NCBI RefSeq assembly: GCF_002135295.1
Contig: NZ_NEGG01000012.1
Coordinates: 1-64,000, forward strand
DNA length: 64,000 nt
Direction: 5' to 3'
DNA from: Acinetobacter sp. ANC 5054
GTDB lineage: Bacteria; Pseudomonadota; Gammaproteobacteria; Pseudomonadales; Moraxellaceae
Shown in pieces: positions 48,105 through 57,460 of this stretch. Both the position numbers and the translations under genes were made by a program. The notes below the pieces were generated by a model. It did no database searches. It saw only the letters and a program-made list of their open reading frames with translations, and was not told the origin of the DNA. Positions within the stretch are counted from its first letter, which is position 1, and each line of letters starts with the position of its first letter.

Positions 48105-49567
48105 TGTGTCGGCCCAAAAACAACCTGAGTCAAATCACGTTTCACACGTTTACGTTTTAAAATTGGATGATCTGATCCAATCTCACCGCGTGCCGATGCT
48201 GCAACAATCGAAACTGTTGGAGCTGCGGAATGGTTCTTCGGCTTACGTTGACGACGACCACGAGATTCAGGCTCATTCACCAATGGCTCAATATCCACTT
48301 GTTGAGCTGCTGAAACTTTAACTTCAGCATCATCGTGAGCTGCCTTACGACGACCTTTAGCACGTTGGCGATTATATTGGCTGATGGCACGTTCTTTTTC
48401 ATCCGTGCTCATATGCTGATATTCTTCCCACCACAAGCCCATGCCTTGAGTCGTGGTATCGCCCGATTTTTCACGTAGCAACAAGAAGTCAAAACCTGCA
48501 CGGAAGCGTGCATGCCCAGACAAAGCTTCAATTTGTTGCGGTTTTGGATTTAACAAACGGGTTTGCATTTCCCAAACTTCACGAATAAACGTTTCAGCAA
48601 AACGCGGAATAATGGTTCGCGTAGCTTGACGTTTCAGTACATCCAGACCCGCTTGAGCACGTGCTTCGGCAGCAACCATGCCTTTATTTAAATAGAAACT
48701 ACACCGCTCTTGGAATGGAATCCACAGTAATACCGCATAGAAAAATGCTGGGTTAATCGTTTTACCAATTGAAATGCGCTGATCGGTATTCTTCGCAGCC
48801 AGTTCTATGAATGGCGTTACCTCAGGTTTGATATCTGCAAATAATTGATGCCAAATACCAAAATCAATCAGCATAGGAAGAACGCGATTGAGATGCCCCA
48901 TGGTAAATAACTTTTGAGATTCATCGTATAGACGGTGCGGTGAAACATCACGAAGCAACAGGGTTAATTCGGGTGTAAATACATCCAGAATTTTTTCATC
49001 AATATTAAAGTTCAATTTGGCTGCAAAACGTAATGTACGTAGCATCCGCACTGGATCTTCTTCAAAACGAAGTTGCGGGTCACCCAACAAACGTAAAGTT
49101 TTATGTTTAATATCATCCACAGCATGGCAAAAATCAAGCACTTCGCCTTTGCGTGGTTGGTAATACATGGCATTAATTGAAAAGTCACGACGAGCAAAGT
49201 CTTGCTCAATCGTTCCCCAATTGTTATCACGTAAAATCATGCCTGCGGCTGAAGTCACTGCTTTTTTCGGCGGAGCACGGAATGTTGCAACTTCGATCAG
49301 CTCACGTCCAGAATAGACATGAGCAAGCTCAAAACGACGACCGATGATACGGCAACGTCGTCCGAAAACTTCTTTCACCTGAGCTGGTGTCGCATTAGTT
49401 ACGGCATCAAAATCTTTAGGTGCATGACCTAACATGAGGTCACGGACACCGCCACCCACGATATAAGCTTCATAGCCTGCCTTGGTTAAGGCATCAATCA
49501 CATCTAAAATGGAAGAAGGTAATTGTGCGGTTGATAAACCGCATTTGGACGCGCGCAAAGTTTGCAA
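48101..49567 (-). CDS. pcnB: Poly(A) polymerase I
   Basis: It adds poly(A) tails to RNA ends and speeds decay. The 488-residue protein has the class II nucleotidyltransferase head: YIVGGGVRDLMLGHAPKDFDAVTNATP in pieces GGGVRD and DFDAVT, DFARRDFSINAMYY and FEEDPVRMLRTLRFAAKL. The C-terminal 90 residues are basic and low-complexity (RRQRKPKN), probably RNA-binding. It differs from CCA-adding enzymes by this tail. It heads the pcnB-folK-panBC-rapZ-ptsO-darP run. Confidence 0.94.
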   Translation of the reverse strand: MQTLRASKCGLSTAQLPSSILDVIDALTKAGYEAYIVGGGVRDLMLGHAPKDFDAVTNATPAQVKEVFGRRCRIIGRRFELAHVYSGRELIEVATFRAPPKKAVTSAAGMILRDNNWGTIEQDFARRDFSINAMYYQPRKGEVLDFCHAVDDIKHKTLRLLGDPQLRFEEDPVRMLRTLRFAAKLNFNIDEKILDVFTPELTLLLRDVSPHRLYDESQKLFTMGHLNRVLPMLIDFGIWHQLFADIKPEVTPFIELAAKNTDQRISIGKTINPAFFYAVLLWIPFQERCSFYLNKGMVAAEARAQAGLDVLKRQATRTIIPRFAETFIREVWEMQTRLLNPKPQQIEALSGHARFRAGFDFLLLREKSGDTTTQGMGLWWEEYQHMSTDEKERAISQYNRQRAKGRRKAAHDDAEVKVSAAQQVDIEPLVNEPESRGRRQRKPKNHSAAPTVSIVAASARGEIGSDHPILKRKRVKRDLTQVVFGPTQ

Positions 49568-49701
49568 AAGACGCAGTCTCCTACGTGTGTACGTAAAATT
49601 CTTAAGATGTCGCTAATGATATCTCTAACACAATCAAAGGGCAATTTGATTCTCCCGATGCTAAGTTCGAGCTTAAGCTATTTCGAGCGACTTGCGTTGA
49701 C

Positions 49702-50130
49702 CTAGAGTGACAATTTGGCTTTATTTTTTGCAAACAATGCAGGGCCAACGCCTTTCACCAATTGAATATCATCTATACTTTTAAAACGGCCATTTTTTTG
49801 CCGATACGCCACGATTGCTTCAGCTTTTTTCTGTCCTATACCACTCAATGTTTGTAATTGCTCTGCTGTTGCCGTATTTAAATTCACCCGATCTTGAACG
49901 CTGGCTGCACCTGTACTCGGACGCGATAAATAATAATTTGGATGATTTGTCCCTTGTGTACTTGGCTTAGCTGCTTCTTTAGGCTTTTTCAATTGCTGAT
50001 CTTGCGCTTGCTGCATCGCTTTCCATTCAGCATAACCTGAGGGGCTTTCTGCATAACTAGGTTGCAGAATGACCAAGCAAAGAAAAATACTAAAGGCTGA
50101 AACACAGCTATTTTTGAGGAGGTTGTTCAT
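49702..50130 (-). CDS. ComEA-like exported helix-hairpin-helix protein
   Basis: A 142-residue protein with a signal peptide (to PSYA, about residue 28), a polar linker (to about 80) and two HhH motifs (VNLNTATAEQLQTLSGIG and IQLVKGVGPALFA). This is the layout of ComEA, the periplasmic DNA-binding protein that pulls DNA across the outer membrane in natural transformation. Acinetobacter are often competent. The start region overlaps the mazG end by 23 bases. The name comEA is plausible but not proven. Confidence 0.85.
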   Translation of the reverse strand: MNNLLKNSCVSAFSIFLCLVILQPSYAESPSGYAEWKAMQQAQDQQLKKPKEAAKPSTQGTNHPNYYLSRPSTGAASVQDRVNLNTATAEQLQTLSGIGQKKAEAIVAYRQKNGRFKSIDDIQLVKGVGPALFAKNKAKLSL

Positions 50131-50902
50131 GAGTTGCCTGTTGTTTTAATTGTAGTTTGGCTTGATCCCAAAGCTGATCCATCTCAGCCAAAGACAAGTC
50201 TTCTAATTGTTTTTGTTGTAAATCTGCCTGTTGCTCAATATAAGCAAAACGGCTTCTAAATTTGTGAATGGTACTTAGCAATGCCATCTCACTCGATATG
50301 CCTATCTTACGACCAACATTCACCAGAGAAAACAAACAATCACCAAATTCATCGAGCATTTCGTCGGAATTTTCCCCTGCCACTGCTTCACGAAATTCGG
50401 CTAATTCTTCTTCTAATTTGCCATAAGCCCCTTCTACATCTGGGAAATCAAAACCTATTTTCGCCACATTTTTCTGAATTTCATCTGCTTGAGCTAAAGC
50501 GGGCGCATGTTTAATCTCTGCAAGTCTAGACTGTGGTTTGCCTTGTTTTTCTTGTTGTTTTATCTGCTGCCATAAAGCCGCGACATCCTCTGCATTCATT
50601 GCTGAAAATTGTTCTGATTGAAAAACATGCGGATGACGACGTATCAATTTATTGGTAATGGCTTGTACAACATCATCAAAATCAAATGCACCTATCTCAC
50701 TATACATTTGCGACTGAAACACCACTTGTAACAGCAAATCACCTAATTCATCTCGTACATCATCGGTATTGCCTGAACGCACTGCGGCTTCTACCTCGTA
50801 AGCCTCTTCAATGGCATAGCGAGTTAAGCTTTGTGGTGTTTGCTTTTGATCCCATGGACATTTGCTGCGAAGTTCTTGCATAACCGCCAATAATTGTTCC
50901 AT
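50108..50902 (-). CDS. mazG: Nucleoside triphosphate pyrophosphohydrolase MazG
   Basis: It hydrolyses all (d)NTPs to NMP and pyrophosphate, clearing bad nucleotides and lowering ppGpp indirectly. The 264-residue protein has two MazG domains; motifs CPWDQKQTPQSL, EEAYEVEAAV, DELGDLLLQVVFQ and LDEFGDCLFSLVNVGRK are visible. I start at ATG 50902 after AAGGTG; an in-frame start at 50920 adds six residues. It shares a short overlap with the comEA-like gene. Confidence 0.94.
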   Translation of the reverse strand: MEQLLAVMQELRSKCPWDQKQTPQSLTRYAIEEAYEVEAAVRSGNTDDVRDELGDLLLQVVFQSQMYSEIGAFDFDDVVQAITNKLIRRHPHVFQSEQFSAMNAEDVAALWQQIKQQEKQGKPQSRLAEIKHAPALAQADEIQKNVAKIGFDFPDVEGAYGKLEEELAEFREAVAGENSDEMLDEFGDCLFSLVNVGRKIGISSEMALLSTIHKFRSRFAYIEQQADLQQKQLEDLSLAEMDQLWDQAKLQLKQQATHEQPPQK

Positions 50903-51000
50903 GTAGACACCTTTACTCATCAGTACATTGATTCAATGAAATAGTTTGCTATGCTCAAAAGACTCATGGATTGAGCATAAAAAAGAAGGAGAAGCATAAC

Positions 51001-51777
51001 ATGCAAAGTATTTTTATCAGCGGTGCAGCTCAGGGGATTGGTGCAGCGATTGCACGATTATTCATTCAGCATGGCTACAAGGTCGGGCTATACGACATTA
51101 ATCTGGCACAAGTCGAGCAATTGGCCACCGAGCTTGGGAAAAATGCCAAAGCTGGGCTTTTGGATGTCACCGATCCAGCACAATGGCAACAGGCTTTGCA
51201 GGAATTTTCTACATGGGCGGGGCAATTAAATATCTTGGTAAATAATGCAGGAATTTTATATTCAGGCCCTTTTGAAAATACCGACTTAAGCTCGCACCAT
51301 CGTACTATTGATATCAATATTAAAGGCGTCATCAATGGCTGCTATGCAGCGCTTCCCTTATTAAAGCAAGCTAATTTTGCCCGTGTCATCAATTTATCTT
51401 CTGCATCTGCAATTTATGGGCAAGCCGATCTGGCAACTTATTCCACGTCCAAATTTGCCGTTCGTGGTTTTACAGAAAGCCTAGATATTGAATGGCAAAA
51501 ATATGGCATTCGAGTGCTCGATGTCATGCCTTTATTTGTGCAAACCGCCATGGTCAAGGATATGGATGCACAGAGTATTAAAAAAATGGGGGTAAACCTG
51601 AAACCTGAAGATGTTGCACAGCAAATTTATGAATTAGCCAAACTCAAAGATCAACCATGGCTGCCAACCCATACCCCTGTCGGTTTCAAAGCCAAATTTT
51701 TATTTAACTTATCCAAACTCAGTCCACAGTTTATCAATCGCTTAAGTAACATTCTGATTGCACAAAAACCGAAGTAG
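51001..51777 (+). CDS. Short-chain dehydrogenase/reductase
   Basis: A 258-residue Rossmann-fold oxidoreductase. The cofactor motif SGAAQGIGAAIA (residues 7-18), NNAG and the catalytic YSTSK are present, with Ser in NLSSASAIYG. Substrate is unknown; the family has many roles. I chose ATG 51001, preceded by GGAG, over a start at 50971. No tight neighbour, no terminator seen. Confidence 0.9.
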   Translation: MQSIFISGAAQGIGAAIARLFIQHGYKVGLYDINLAQVEQLATELGKNAKAGLLDVTDPAQWQQALQEFSTWAGQLNILVNNAGILYSGPFENTDLSSHHRTIDINIKGVINGCYAALPLLKQANFARVINLSSASAIYGQADLATYSTSKFAVRGFTESLDIEWQKYGIRVLDVMPLFVQTAMVKDMDAQSIKKMGVNLKPEDVAQQIYELAKLKDQPWLPTHTPVGFKAKFLFNLSKLSPQFINRLSNILIAQKPK

Positions 51778-51942
51778 AGAAATTTACATTTCACATAATA
51801 ATGCAATAATAATTGTACTTAATTTACACAACTTTACACAATTGTCACATTTTAGCAGGACAAGATACGTTTTTTTGCATAATATTCACCCGCTCACTAC
51901 ATTTGAGCTTTTTATTTTCTAACAATAAAAGTGAAGTTATTC

Positions 51943-52362
51943 ATGAAAAAATTACTTGTTCTTGCAACTGCTACAACAATCTCTATTTCTGCTTTTGCTA
52001 CAACTCAATTCGCAACTTCAGAATTAAAAGCTATGGACTGCGCAACACTTGCAGTAGAAAAAGCGAATGCTAAGCGTTCACTTGAAACTGCTGATAAAAA
52101 CCTTGCAAACATCCAAGCTTCTGCTCAAGCACCAGGAAAATCTTTAAGCAAATTCGCTGGTTTAGCGGGTGGCGCTCTAGCTGCTTTTGGTGGTAACTCT
52201 GAAAAAGCGGCTCGTGCAAGCAACATCGCAAACAGCCTAGCTGGTGAGCAAGATACTTCTGACGCAAGCAACCTAGAAGTTCAACAAGCAAACAAATCTG
52301 CTGCTCAAGCAAACATTGACAACATTGGTATCTACCAAGGTTCTAAAAAATGCAAAATCTAA
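51943..52362 (+). CDS. Secreted protein of a paralogous pair (first member)
   Basis: A 139-residue product with a signal peptide (about 19 residues, to SAFA). The mature region has an Ala-rich helical middle with KFAGLAGGALAAFGG and a conserved end, AQANIDNIGIYQGSKKCKI. Two cysteines, in KAMDCATLAVEK and in KKCKI at the very end, may pair. The protein at 53368 shares this layout and both cysteine contexts. I know of no function. A strong terminator follows. An in-frame GTG at 51931 is a less likely start. Confidence 0.75.
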   Translation: MKKLLVLATATTISISAFATTQFATSELKAMDCATLAVEKANAKRSLETADKNLANIQASAQAPGKSLSKFAGLAGGALAAFGGNSEKAARASNIANSLAGEQDTSDASNLEVQQANKSAAQANIDNIGIYQGSKKCKI

Positions 52363-52387
52363 TCTAAATTTGATTTAGATCTGATTC

Positions 52388-52424
52388 AAAAAAAACCTTG
52401 TTCAGCCAGAGCAAGGTTTTTTTG
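52388..52424. terminator. Terminator after the first paralog
   Basis: AAAAACCTTG and CAAGGTTTTT arms around an 11-base loop, flanked by A's and T's, 26 bases after the stop. Confidence 0.88.
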
Positions 52425-52478
52425 TTAAAAACAAAATAATTCGTTCCGCTTTGTCCCGTCCACACACATTGAGCCTCA

Positions 52479-53126
52479 TCACGCATATTGCTTTAACTCA
52501 ATTTGAGGAAAGTTAAATCCTTTACAAGACTGTTCACTCTGCCAAGCCACAGTCAACATCACATGCGGCAACTGAATATTTTGGTAGGCGAATACACCCA
52601 ATTTCGGATGCGTACACATCCCGCCATTTTGATCTGCCATGCACTGTGTATTTAATTCTTTTAAATCTAAACGAATGCCCAAACCCGATGCTTTTAATAC
52701 CGCTTCTTTGGTGGTCCACACCTTGAACCAATACGCTGGATCCTGACTTTCCTGCTCCCACTTTGTTAATTCTTCAGGATGAAAGGCATGTAATGCCAAT
52801 GATTCAAAACGCACTTTACGTGTTAAGTCTTCAATATCCACACCTAAATGGGCAATTTTCTGGCTGCTAGCGAGTACATAATGTTGCTGGCTATGACTAT
52901 GATTAAAATGAAAATTTGGATAAGCACTTAAGTAGGGCTTACCATATTCAGTTTTGGCAAAATCTGAATTGTGTATATCCGTATTTAACTGCTGTCCAAT
53001 AAGCTGATTACGGAATTGATAGATCAGCGCTTTTTTTTCTGCAACCTGTTGAGTACGGCTTAAATTCTCGGATAATTCAGGAATAATTTGAGCTAATGCC
53101 GTCCATTCAAGTTGTATTTTTGCCAT
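52479..53126 (-). CDS. 4'-phosphopantetheinyl transferase (Sfp/EntD superfamily)
   Basis: It attaches the CoA-derived phosphopantetheine arm to a carrier-protein serine. The 215-residue protein has the family motifs HLGVDIEDL (Mg-binding Asp and Glu) and FKVWTTKEAVLKASGLG, plus KPYLSAYPNFHFNHSHS. It is the Sfp-like, wide-specificity size, not the short AcpS. No NRPS or PKS gene lies in the window, so its carrier partner is elsewhere. It separates the two paralogous secreted proteins. A GTG start at 53144 would add six residues; the ATG has GGGGAG upstream. Confidence 0.88.
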   Translation of the reverse strand: MAKIQLEWTALAQIIPELSENLSRTQQVAEKKALIYQFRNQLIGQQLNTDIHNSDFAKTEYGKPYLSAYPNFHFNHSHSQQHYVLASSQKIAHLGVDIEDLTRKVRFESLALHAFHPEELTKWEQESQDPAYWFKVWTTKEAVLKASGLGIRLDLKELNTQCMADQNGGMCTHPKLGVFAYQNIQLPHVMLTVAWQSEQSCKGFNFPQIELKQYA

Positions 53127-53367
53127 GATTGGACAACTCCCCACATTTTAAGATATCGACTGATTGCAACTTTAGTTTACTACACTGTGATTTGAGATTT
53201 GTCTGCACGTAGCAAGAAGCCTCTATTAAATTTAAATTAAAAATCATCTCTCTGTGTTTAAATTTTTTAATATTTAATTAATTATCAAATATTTATTTTA
53301 AATATTAATATTTTAGATAAAATACTCTAAATATTATTATTAGCTAAAACTTTATAGGGGATTATTA

Positions 53368-53937
53368 ATGCTTAAAAAGACACTACTTGTTTGTACAATG
53401 ACTCTACTTCCACTGAGTTCACAAGCTGGCTTACTGGATGCTGCCGTTGCTGTCATGGGTGCAAAAAACGGTGCGATCATGGACCAAGCTGAAGCACGCA
53501 TGAATCAAAGTCGTGAAGAAGCTGCGTATGCCGTTGCTCAAGCAGACCGCGCTTATGCAACAAATGCCAATCCTGTAAGTACAACCAACAATAGTGTATA
53601 TAGCACAAGTTATTTAAAAACCTTAGACTGCACAGACCTCGCCGTTGAACGTAAAACCTTTGAGCGCACGCTTGAAGCATCAAACGCTGCTGCTGCGCAA
53701 GCGACAACTCAACAAAATAACCAAATGTCAAAATGGGCTGGTTTGGCAGGGAATGCCCTTTCAGCATTTGCTGGACAATCCGAAACGGCTGGACGCATGG
53801 GACAAGTGGCTAACGCTTTTGCAGGCACCAAAAATAACCAAACCAATGCAGCAAGTGCGCAACAAGCCGCTGAAGTTGCTCAAGCCAATATTGATAATAT
53901 TAAAATTTATCAAAGCTCTAAAAAATGTAAAATCTAA
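53368..53937 (+). CDS. Secreted protein of a paralogous pair (second member)
   Basis: A 189-residue product with a signal peptide (to SSQA, residue 20). Residues 20-75 are an Ala/Gln-rich helical extension missing from the first paralog. The rest follows the same plan: KTLDCTDLAVER, then SKWAGLAGNALSAFAG, and an end nearly identical to the first, AQANIDNIKIYQSSKKCKI. The two conserved cysteines are kept. Start ATG 53368 has AGGGGA upstream. The function is unknown. Confidence 0.75.
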   Translation: MLKKTLLVCTMTLLPLSSQAGLLDAAVAVMGAKNGAIMDQAEARMNQSREEAAYAVAQADRAYATNANPVSTTNNSVYSTSYLKTLDCTDLAVERKTFERTLEASNAAAAQATTQQNNQMSKWAGLAGNALSAFAGQSETAGRMGQVANAFAGTKNNQTNAASAQQAAEVAQANIDNIKIYQSSKKCKI

Positions 53938-53957
53938 ACTTTGACACATTTCGGCAA

Positions 53958-53987
53958 TAAAAAAGCCCATCATAAGATGGGCTTTTT
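53958..53987. terminator. Bidirectional terminator
   Basis: AAAAAGCCCATC and GATGGGCTTTTT arms around ATAA, between the second paralog and the end of der. Confidence 0.92.
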
Positions 53988-54004
53988 AAATAGAGAATTA
54001 AAAC

Positions 54005-55414
54005 TTAGCGTTTAAATTTCTTCTCTGCTTTCTTAAATTTCTGAACATAACGACGTTTACGTGCCGCAGTACGTTCATCAATTTGTGACTTACGTCCTTC
54101 AAATGGATTTTCTGACGTTTTAAATTCAATTCTTACTGGTGTACCTTCAAGTTTGTACACTTTACGGAATACATTTTCGAGGTAACGACGATAATCCGCT
54201 GGGGTTTTATCGACTTTGTTACCGTGAATCACAATTGTCGGTGGATTTTGTCCGCCCATGTGCGCATAACGCATTTTGATACGACGACCTTGTACCATTG
54301 GCGGTTGGTGCGCATCTGTTGCATCACTCAAAATTTGAGTAATTTTGGCTGGAGACACTTTCAAATGTGAAGAGTCATAGGCACGGTGAATAGATGGGTA
54401 AAGATCACCTACACCTGTACCATGCAATGCTGAAATTAAGTGAATTTTTGCCCAAGGAATAAAGTCAAAACGACGGTCGACATCAAGCTTACATTGCTTA
54501 CGATCGTAATCAGACATGTTGTCCCATTTATTGATCGCAATCACCATGGCACGACCTGCTTCCAGTGCGTAACCAATTAAGTGTAAATCTTGCTCAACAA
54601 TACCATCACGGGCATCAACCACAATCACCACGACATGTGCGTCTTTCATGGCTTGTAGCGTTTTCACAATTGAGAATTTCTCAATCATTTCATCTACTTT
54701 ACCCTTACGACGTACACCTGCTGTATCGATCAAGGTGTATTTACGACCATCACGCTCGAATGGAATATAAACCGAATCACGGGTTGTACCCGGTTGGTCA
54801 AATGCCACCACACGTTCTTCACCTAAAAGGCGGTTTACCAGTGTCGATTTACCCACGTTTGGACGACCAATAATCGCTAAACGTAAGCCTGTATCGCGGT
54901 CGTGTAATTCTGGGTTTTCGTCTTCAGGCACATCTTGAAGTACATCTTCAAGCATTTGCTGTACGCCACGACCATGACTTGCTGCAACTTGAAGTGGCTC
55001 ACCCATACCCAGTTTAAAGAACTCAACCAGTGCCGCTTCTGCATGTACACCATCAACTTTGTTCGCAACAAGGTAAACCTTTTTGCCCAAAGTACGTAAG
55101 TCACGTGCAATTTGTTCATCAGATGCCAACAGACCTGCACGAGCATCAACTACAAATACAATAATATCAGCTTCATGAATGGCGGTTTTAGATTGCTCTG
55201 CCATGTATGAATCAATACCACCTTCAGTTTCGCCGATACCACCAGTATCAACAACAATGAAGGATTTATTTTGATAGGTCGCATCACCATATTTACGGTC
55301 ACGAGTCAGACCGGCAAAATCAGCAACGAGAGCATCACGGCTCTTGGTAATCTGGTTAAATAACGTTGATTTTCCGACGTTCGGACGACCAATGAGCGCA
55401 ATTACGGGTTTCAT
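54005..55414 (-). CDS. der: GTPase Der (EngA)
   Basis: An essential GTPase for 50S assembly with two tandem G domains. Both P-loops read GRPNVGKST (residues about 8-16 and 183-191); DxxG motifs DTGG and DTAG, and NKVD and NKWD are visible. A KH-like C-terminal domain (about 355-450) and a basic tail ([17 protein letters not shown]) end the 469-residue protein. It follows bamB by 175 bases and a terminator, so it probably has its own promoter. Confidence 0.98.
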   Translation of the reverse strand: MKPVIALIGRPNVGKSTLFNQITKSRDALVADFAGLTRDRKYGDATYQNKSFIVVDTGGIGETEGGIDSYMAEQSKTAIHEADIIVFVVDARAGLLASDEQIARDLRTLGKKVYLVANKVDGVHAEAALVEFFKLGMGEPLQVAASHGRGVQQMLEDVLQDVPEDENPELHDRDTGLRLAIIGRPNVGKSTLVNRLLGEERVVAFDQPGTTRDSVYIPFERDGRKYTLIDTAGVRRKGKVDEMIEKFSIVKTLQAMKDAHVVVIVVDARDGIVEQDLHLIGYALEAGRAMVIAINKWDNMSDYDRKQCKLDVDRRFDFIPWAKIHLISALHGTGVGDLYPSIHRAYDSSHLKVSPAKITQILSDATDAHQPPMVQGRRIKMRYAHMGGQNPPTIVIHGNKVDKTPADYRRYLENVFRKVYKLEGTPVRIEFKTSENPFEGRKSQIDERTAARKRRYVQKFKKAEKKFKR

Positions 55415-55507
55415 AGATTAACCTTTATTCCAGATCAGCCAGTTAGGTCTGGTCTGAACATCAGAAAGCTTAGGAAGAATGGAATTAGGATAAATGCCTA
55501 AAATAAA

Positions 55508-55545
55508 TAAAAAACACGGGGCATTGATTGTTCAATCCCCCGCGT
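55508..55545 (-). terminator. Terminator after bamB
   Basis: On the minus strand CGGGGGATTG and CAATCAATGCCCCG form a stem with a short loop, followed by a run of T, about 45 bases after the bamB stop. It ends the hisS-yfgM-bamB transcript before der. Confidence 0.75.
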
Positions 55546-55589
55546 TCAAGAATACGGTTTGGCTTATTTTAACATAAGCCGCAGAAAAA

Positions 55590-56735
55590 TTAACGATTCT
55601 GCCAAATGCTTAATGCACCCTTGCGAGTTGACACATAAAGTTGATTGTCAATAACGCGCAATGAGCGAACTTCACCACTGGTTTTAGAACGACCCACGAT
55701 TTCACCTGTCGCTGGATTAATCAGGTGTAATACACCATCCAAATCACCTACCACAAGGTCTTGACCAAGCATTACAGGATTACTCAAATTACGATTGAGT
55801 AATTGATCATTTTCCCAAAGCGTTTGACCAGTGGTAATTTCATAAGCCACGATTTTACCATCTGTTTGTGCAACAAATACACCATTACCCACAACTTCAG
55901 GGCGTTGGATGCTGCTCGCATCGTTGCTCCAAATCACTTGTTGGCTGGCTAAATCAAGTGCAGTTACTTGACCTTGGTAACTTGTGGTAATTAAGAATTG
56001 ACCTGCAACAGTCGGTTCGCCATCAATATCAATCAGACGCTGTACATCTGAACGACCGTCTGACACCGCAACACGACGTTGCATTTTCGGAATACCACTC
56101 AATGCATCAATCACATAGATATACGCATTTGAAGATGCAATGAGAACATTACGTGCATCTAATGCTACAGGCGCAGCCATACCACGTAGGCTAAATTGTA
56201 CATTCGGTAAATTATAGGTCCACGTTTGTTGACCTGTCGCCACATCGTTCGCATATACCGTGCCATCATTACTGACAGAGATTACACGACCTGCTTGAAT
56301 CAGCGATGGAGAAAGTAGCGCACCTGATAATTGTGCAACCCACTTCTGTTCACCTGTTGCTTGGTCTAAAGCAAATAACTGACCTTTAGCGTTACCGACA
56401 ACAACGATGCCGTCTGCAGCTTCAACACCAGCACTTAGACCTTGTTTAGATACTTTCTTTTGCCATAAACGGTTTTTACCATTGAAGGCTTGAACTTCAC
56501 CATTTGGATTTACGGTGAAAATCACACCGTTATCTACATCCATACGTAAACGCAATGGATCTGCATCATCAGTAGAAGCAACACTGCTTGAAAAAACAGG
56601 CGCTAATGATTTTGCCTGTGACAATTTAGGAAGTGGGTTTGGTTTTACTTTTTCTACTTTCCCTTTGCTGGCACAACCAGTCAAAGCAAGTGTTAAAACT
56701 GTCAGCGCACAGGTAATTTTGTATTTTCTATTCAT
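55590..56735 (-). CDS. bamB: Outer-membrane protein assembly factor BamB
   Basis: A lipoprotein of the BAM complex that helps insert beta-barrel proteins in the outer membrane. The 381-residue protein has a lipobox LTGC (Cys at residue 21) and an eight-bladed PQQ-type beta-propeller (repeats such as LFALDQATGEQKW, VYANDVATGQQTWTY). It overlaps the yfgM-like gene by four bases and lies in the conserved hisS-yfgM-bamB-der order. Confidence 0.97.
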   Translation of the reverse strand: MNRKYKITCALTVLTLALTGCASKGKVEKVKPNPLPKLSQAKSLAPVFSSSVASTDDADPLRLRMDVDNGVIFTVNPNGEVQAFNGKNRLWQKKVSKQGLSAGVEAADGIVVVGNAKGQLFALDQATGEQKWVAQLSGALLSPSLIQAGRVISVSNDGTVYANDVATGQQTWTYNLPNVQFSLRGMAAPVALDARNVLIASSNAYIYVIDALSGIPKMQRRVAVSDGRSDVQRLIDIDGEPTVAGQFLITTSYQGQVTALDLASQQVIWSNDASSIQRPEVVGNGVFVAQTDGKIVAYEITTGQTLWENDQLLNRNLSNPVMLGQDLVVGDLDGVLHLINPATGEIVGRSKTSGEVRSLRVIDNQLYVSTRKGALSIWQNR

Positions 56736-57430
56736 TCAGTTGCTTCCACTTGTGTATCTATAATTGGACGTTCAATTTCAGGATCATCAACTAAAACGCC
56801 TACACTTTCGAGTTTAATTTGTAAAATTTGACGTTCTTCTTGTCGCTCAACCAAGGCATCCCATGCACTTTGATAGGCTTTTTTCGCATTTTCAGTATCA
56901 TTTTTTGCAACATAGACGTCACCACGTGCTTCATCTGCTGTTGCTTTAAATGCAGGCTCTTTCACAGCATCTAATGATTTTAACGCATCATCAAATTTCT
57001 TCTGCGCCAATTGTGCATAAGCTAAACGTAGTTTAACCAATTGTACTAAGCCCGCATCATCAACTTTTGAATTTTCAACACGCTTTAACGCTTTTTCTGC
57101 ACTTGCATAATCCGCTTTATCATAAGCCAATTTTGCCATAAGCAATTGAGTTTGAATGGCTTGCGCAGAATCTGGTGCTTCTTTCATGATTTTATCTGCG
57201 GTTGCAGAAAGTTGCGTGAAAGCATCACCTGTTGCCATCTGCGCATCGTCCATTAATTGCTGAACTTTGGCTGTTTCCATTTGAGATTCAGCCAAAGTTT
57301 TCTTCTGCCAGTATTCCCATCCGAAAAAGGCAATTAACGCAATTAAAATGCCGCTAACAATGGCAGAGCCATATTTTCTAGCAAACGATTTTAAATTATC
57401 AAGTTGTTCTTCATCACTCAATGCGCTCAT
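56732..57430 (-). CDS. YfgM-family TPR membrane protein
   Basis: A 232-residue protein with an N-terminal cytoplasmic part, one membrane helix (about residues 20-38) and periplasmic TPR-like repeats. YfgM of E. coli links the Sec translocon with periplasmic chaperones. Its order hisS-yfgM-bamB supports this assignment. The C-terminus is short, acidic. It overlaps bamB by four bases. Confidence 0.9.
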   Translation of the reverse strand: MSALSDEEQLDNLKSFARKYGSAIVSGILIALIAFFGWEYWQKKTLAESQMETAKVQQLMDDAQMATGDAFTQLSATADKIMKEAPDSAQAIQTQLLMAKLAYDKADYASAEKALKRVENSKVDDAGLVQLVKLRLAYAQLAQKKFDDALKSLDAVKEPAFKATADEARGDVYVAKNDTENAKKAYQSAWDALVERQEERQILQIKLESVGVLVDDPEIERPIIDTQVEATE

Positions 57431-57460
57431 GAAACTACCCTTTTCCTTATGTTATATGGC

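Noticed and set aside
52479-53126. Biosynthetic gene cluster around the phosphopantetheinyl transferase
   Set aside because: No carrier protein, NRPS or PKS genes are nearby; neighbours are small secreted proteins and housekeeping genes.
55561-55580. Hairpin GGCTTAT/ATAAGCC right after bamB as terminator
   Set aside because: No T-run follows; the next hairpin at 55508-55545 with a T-run is the better candidate.
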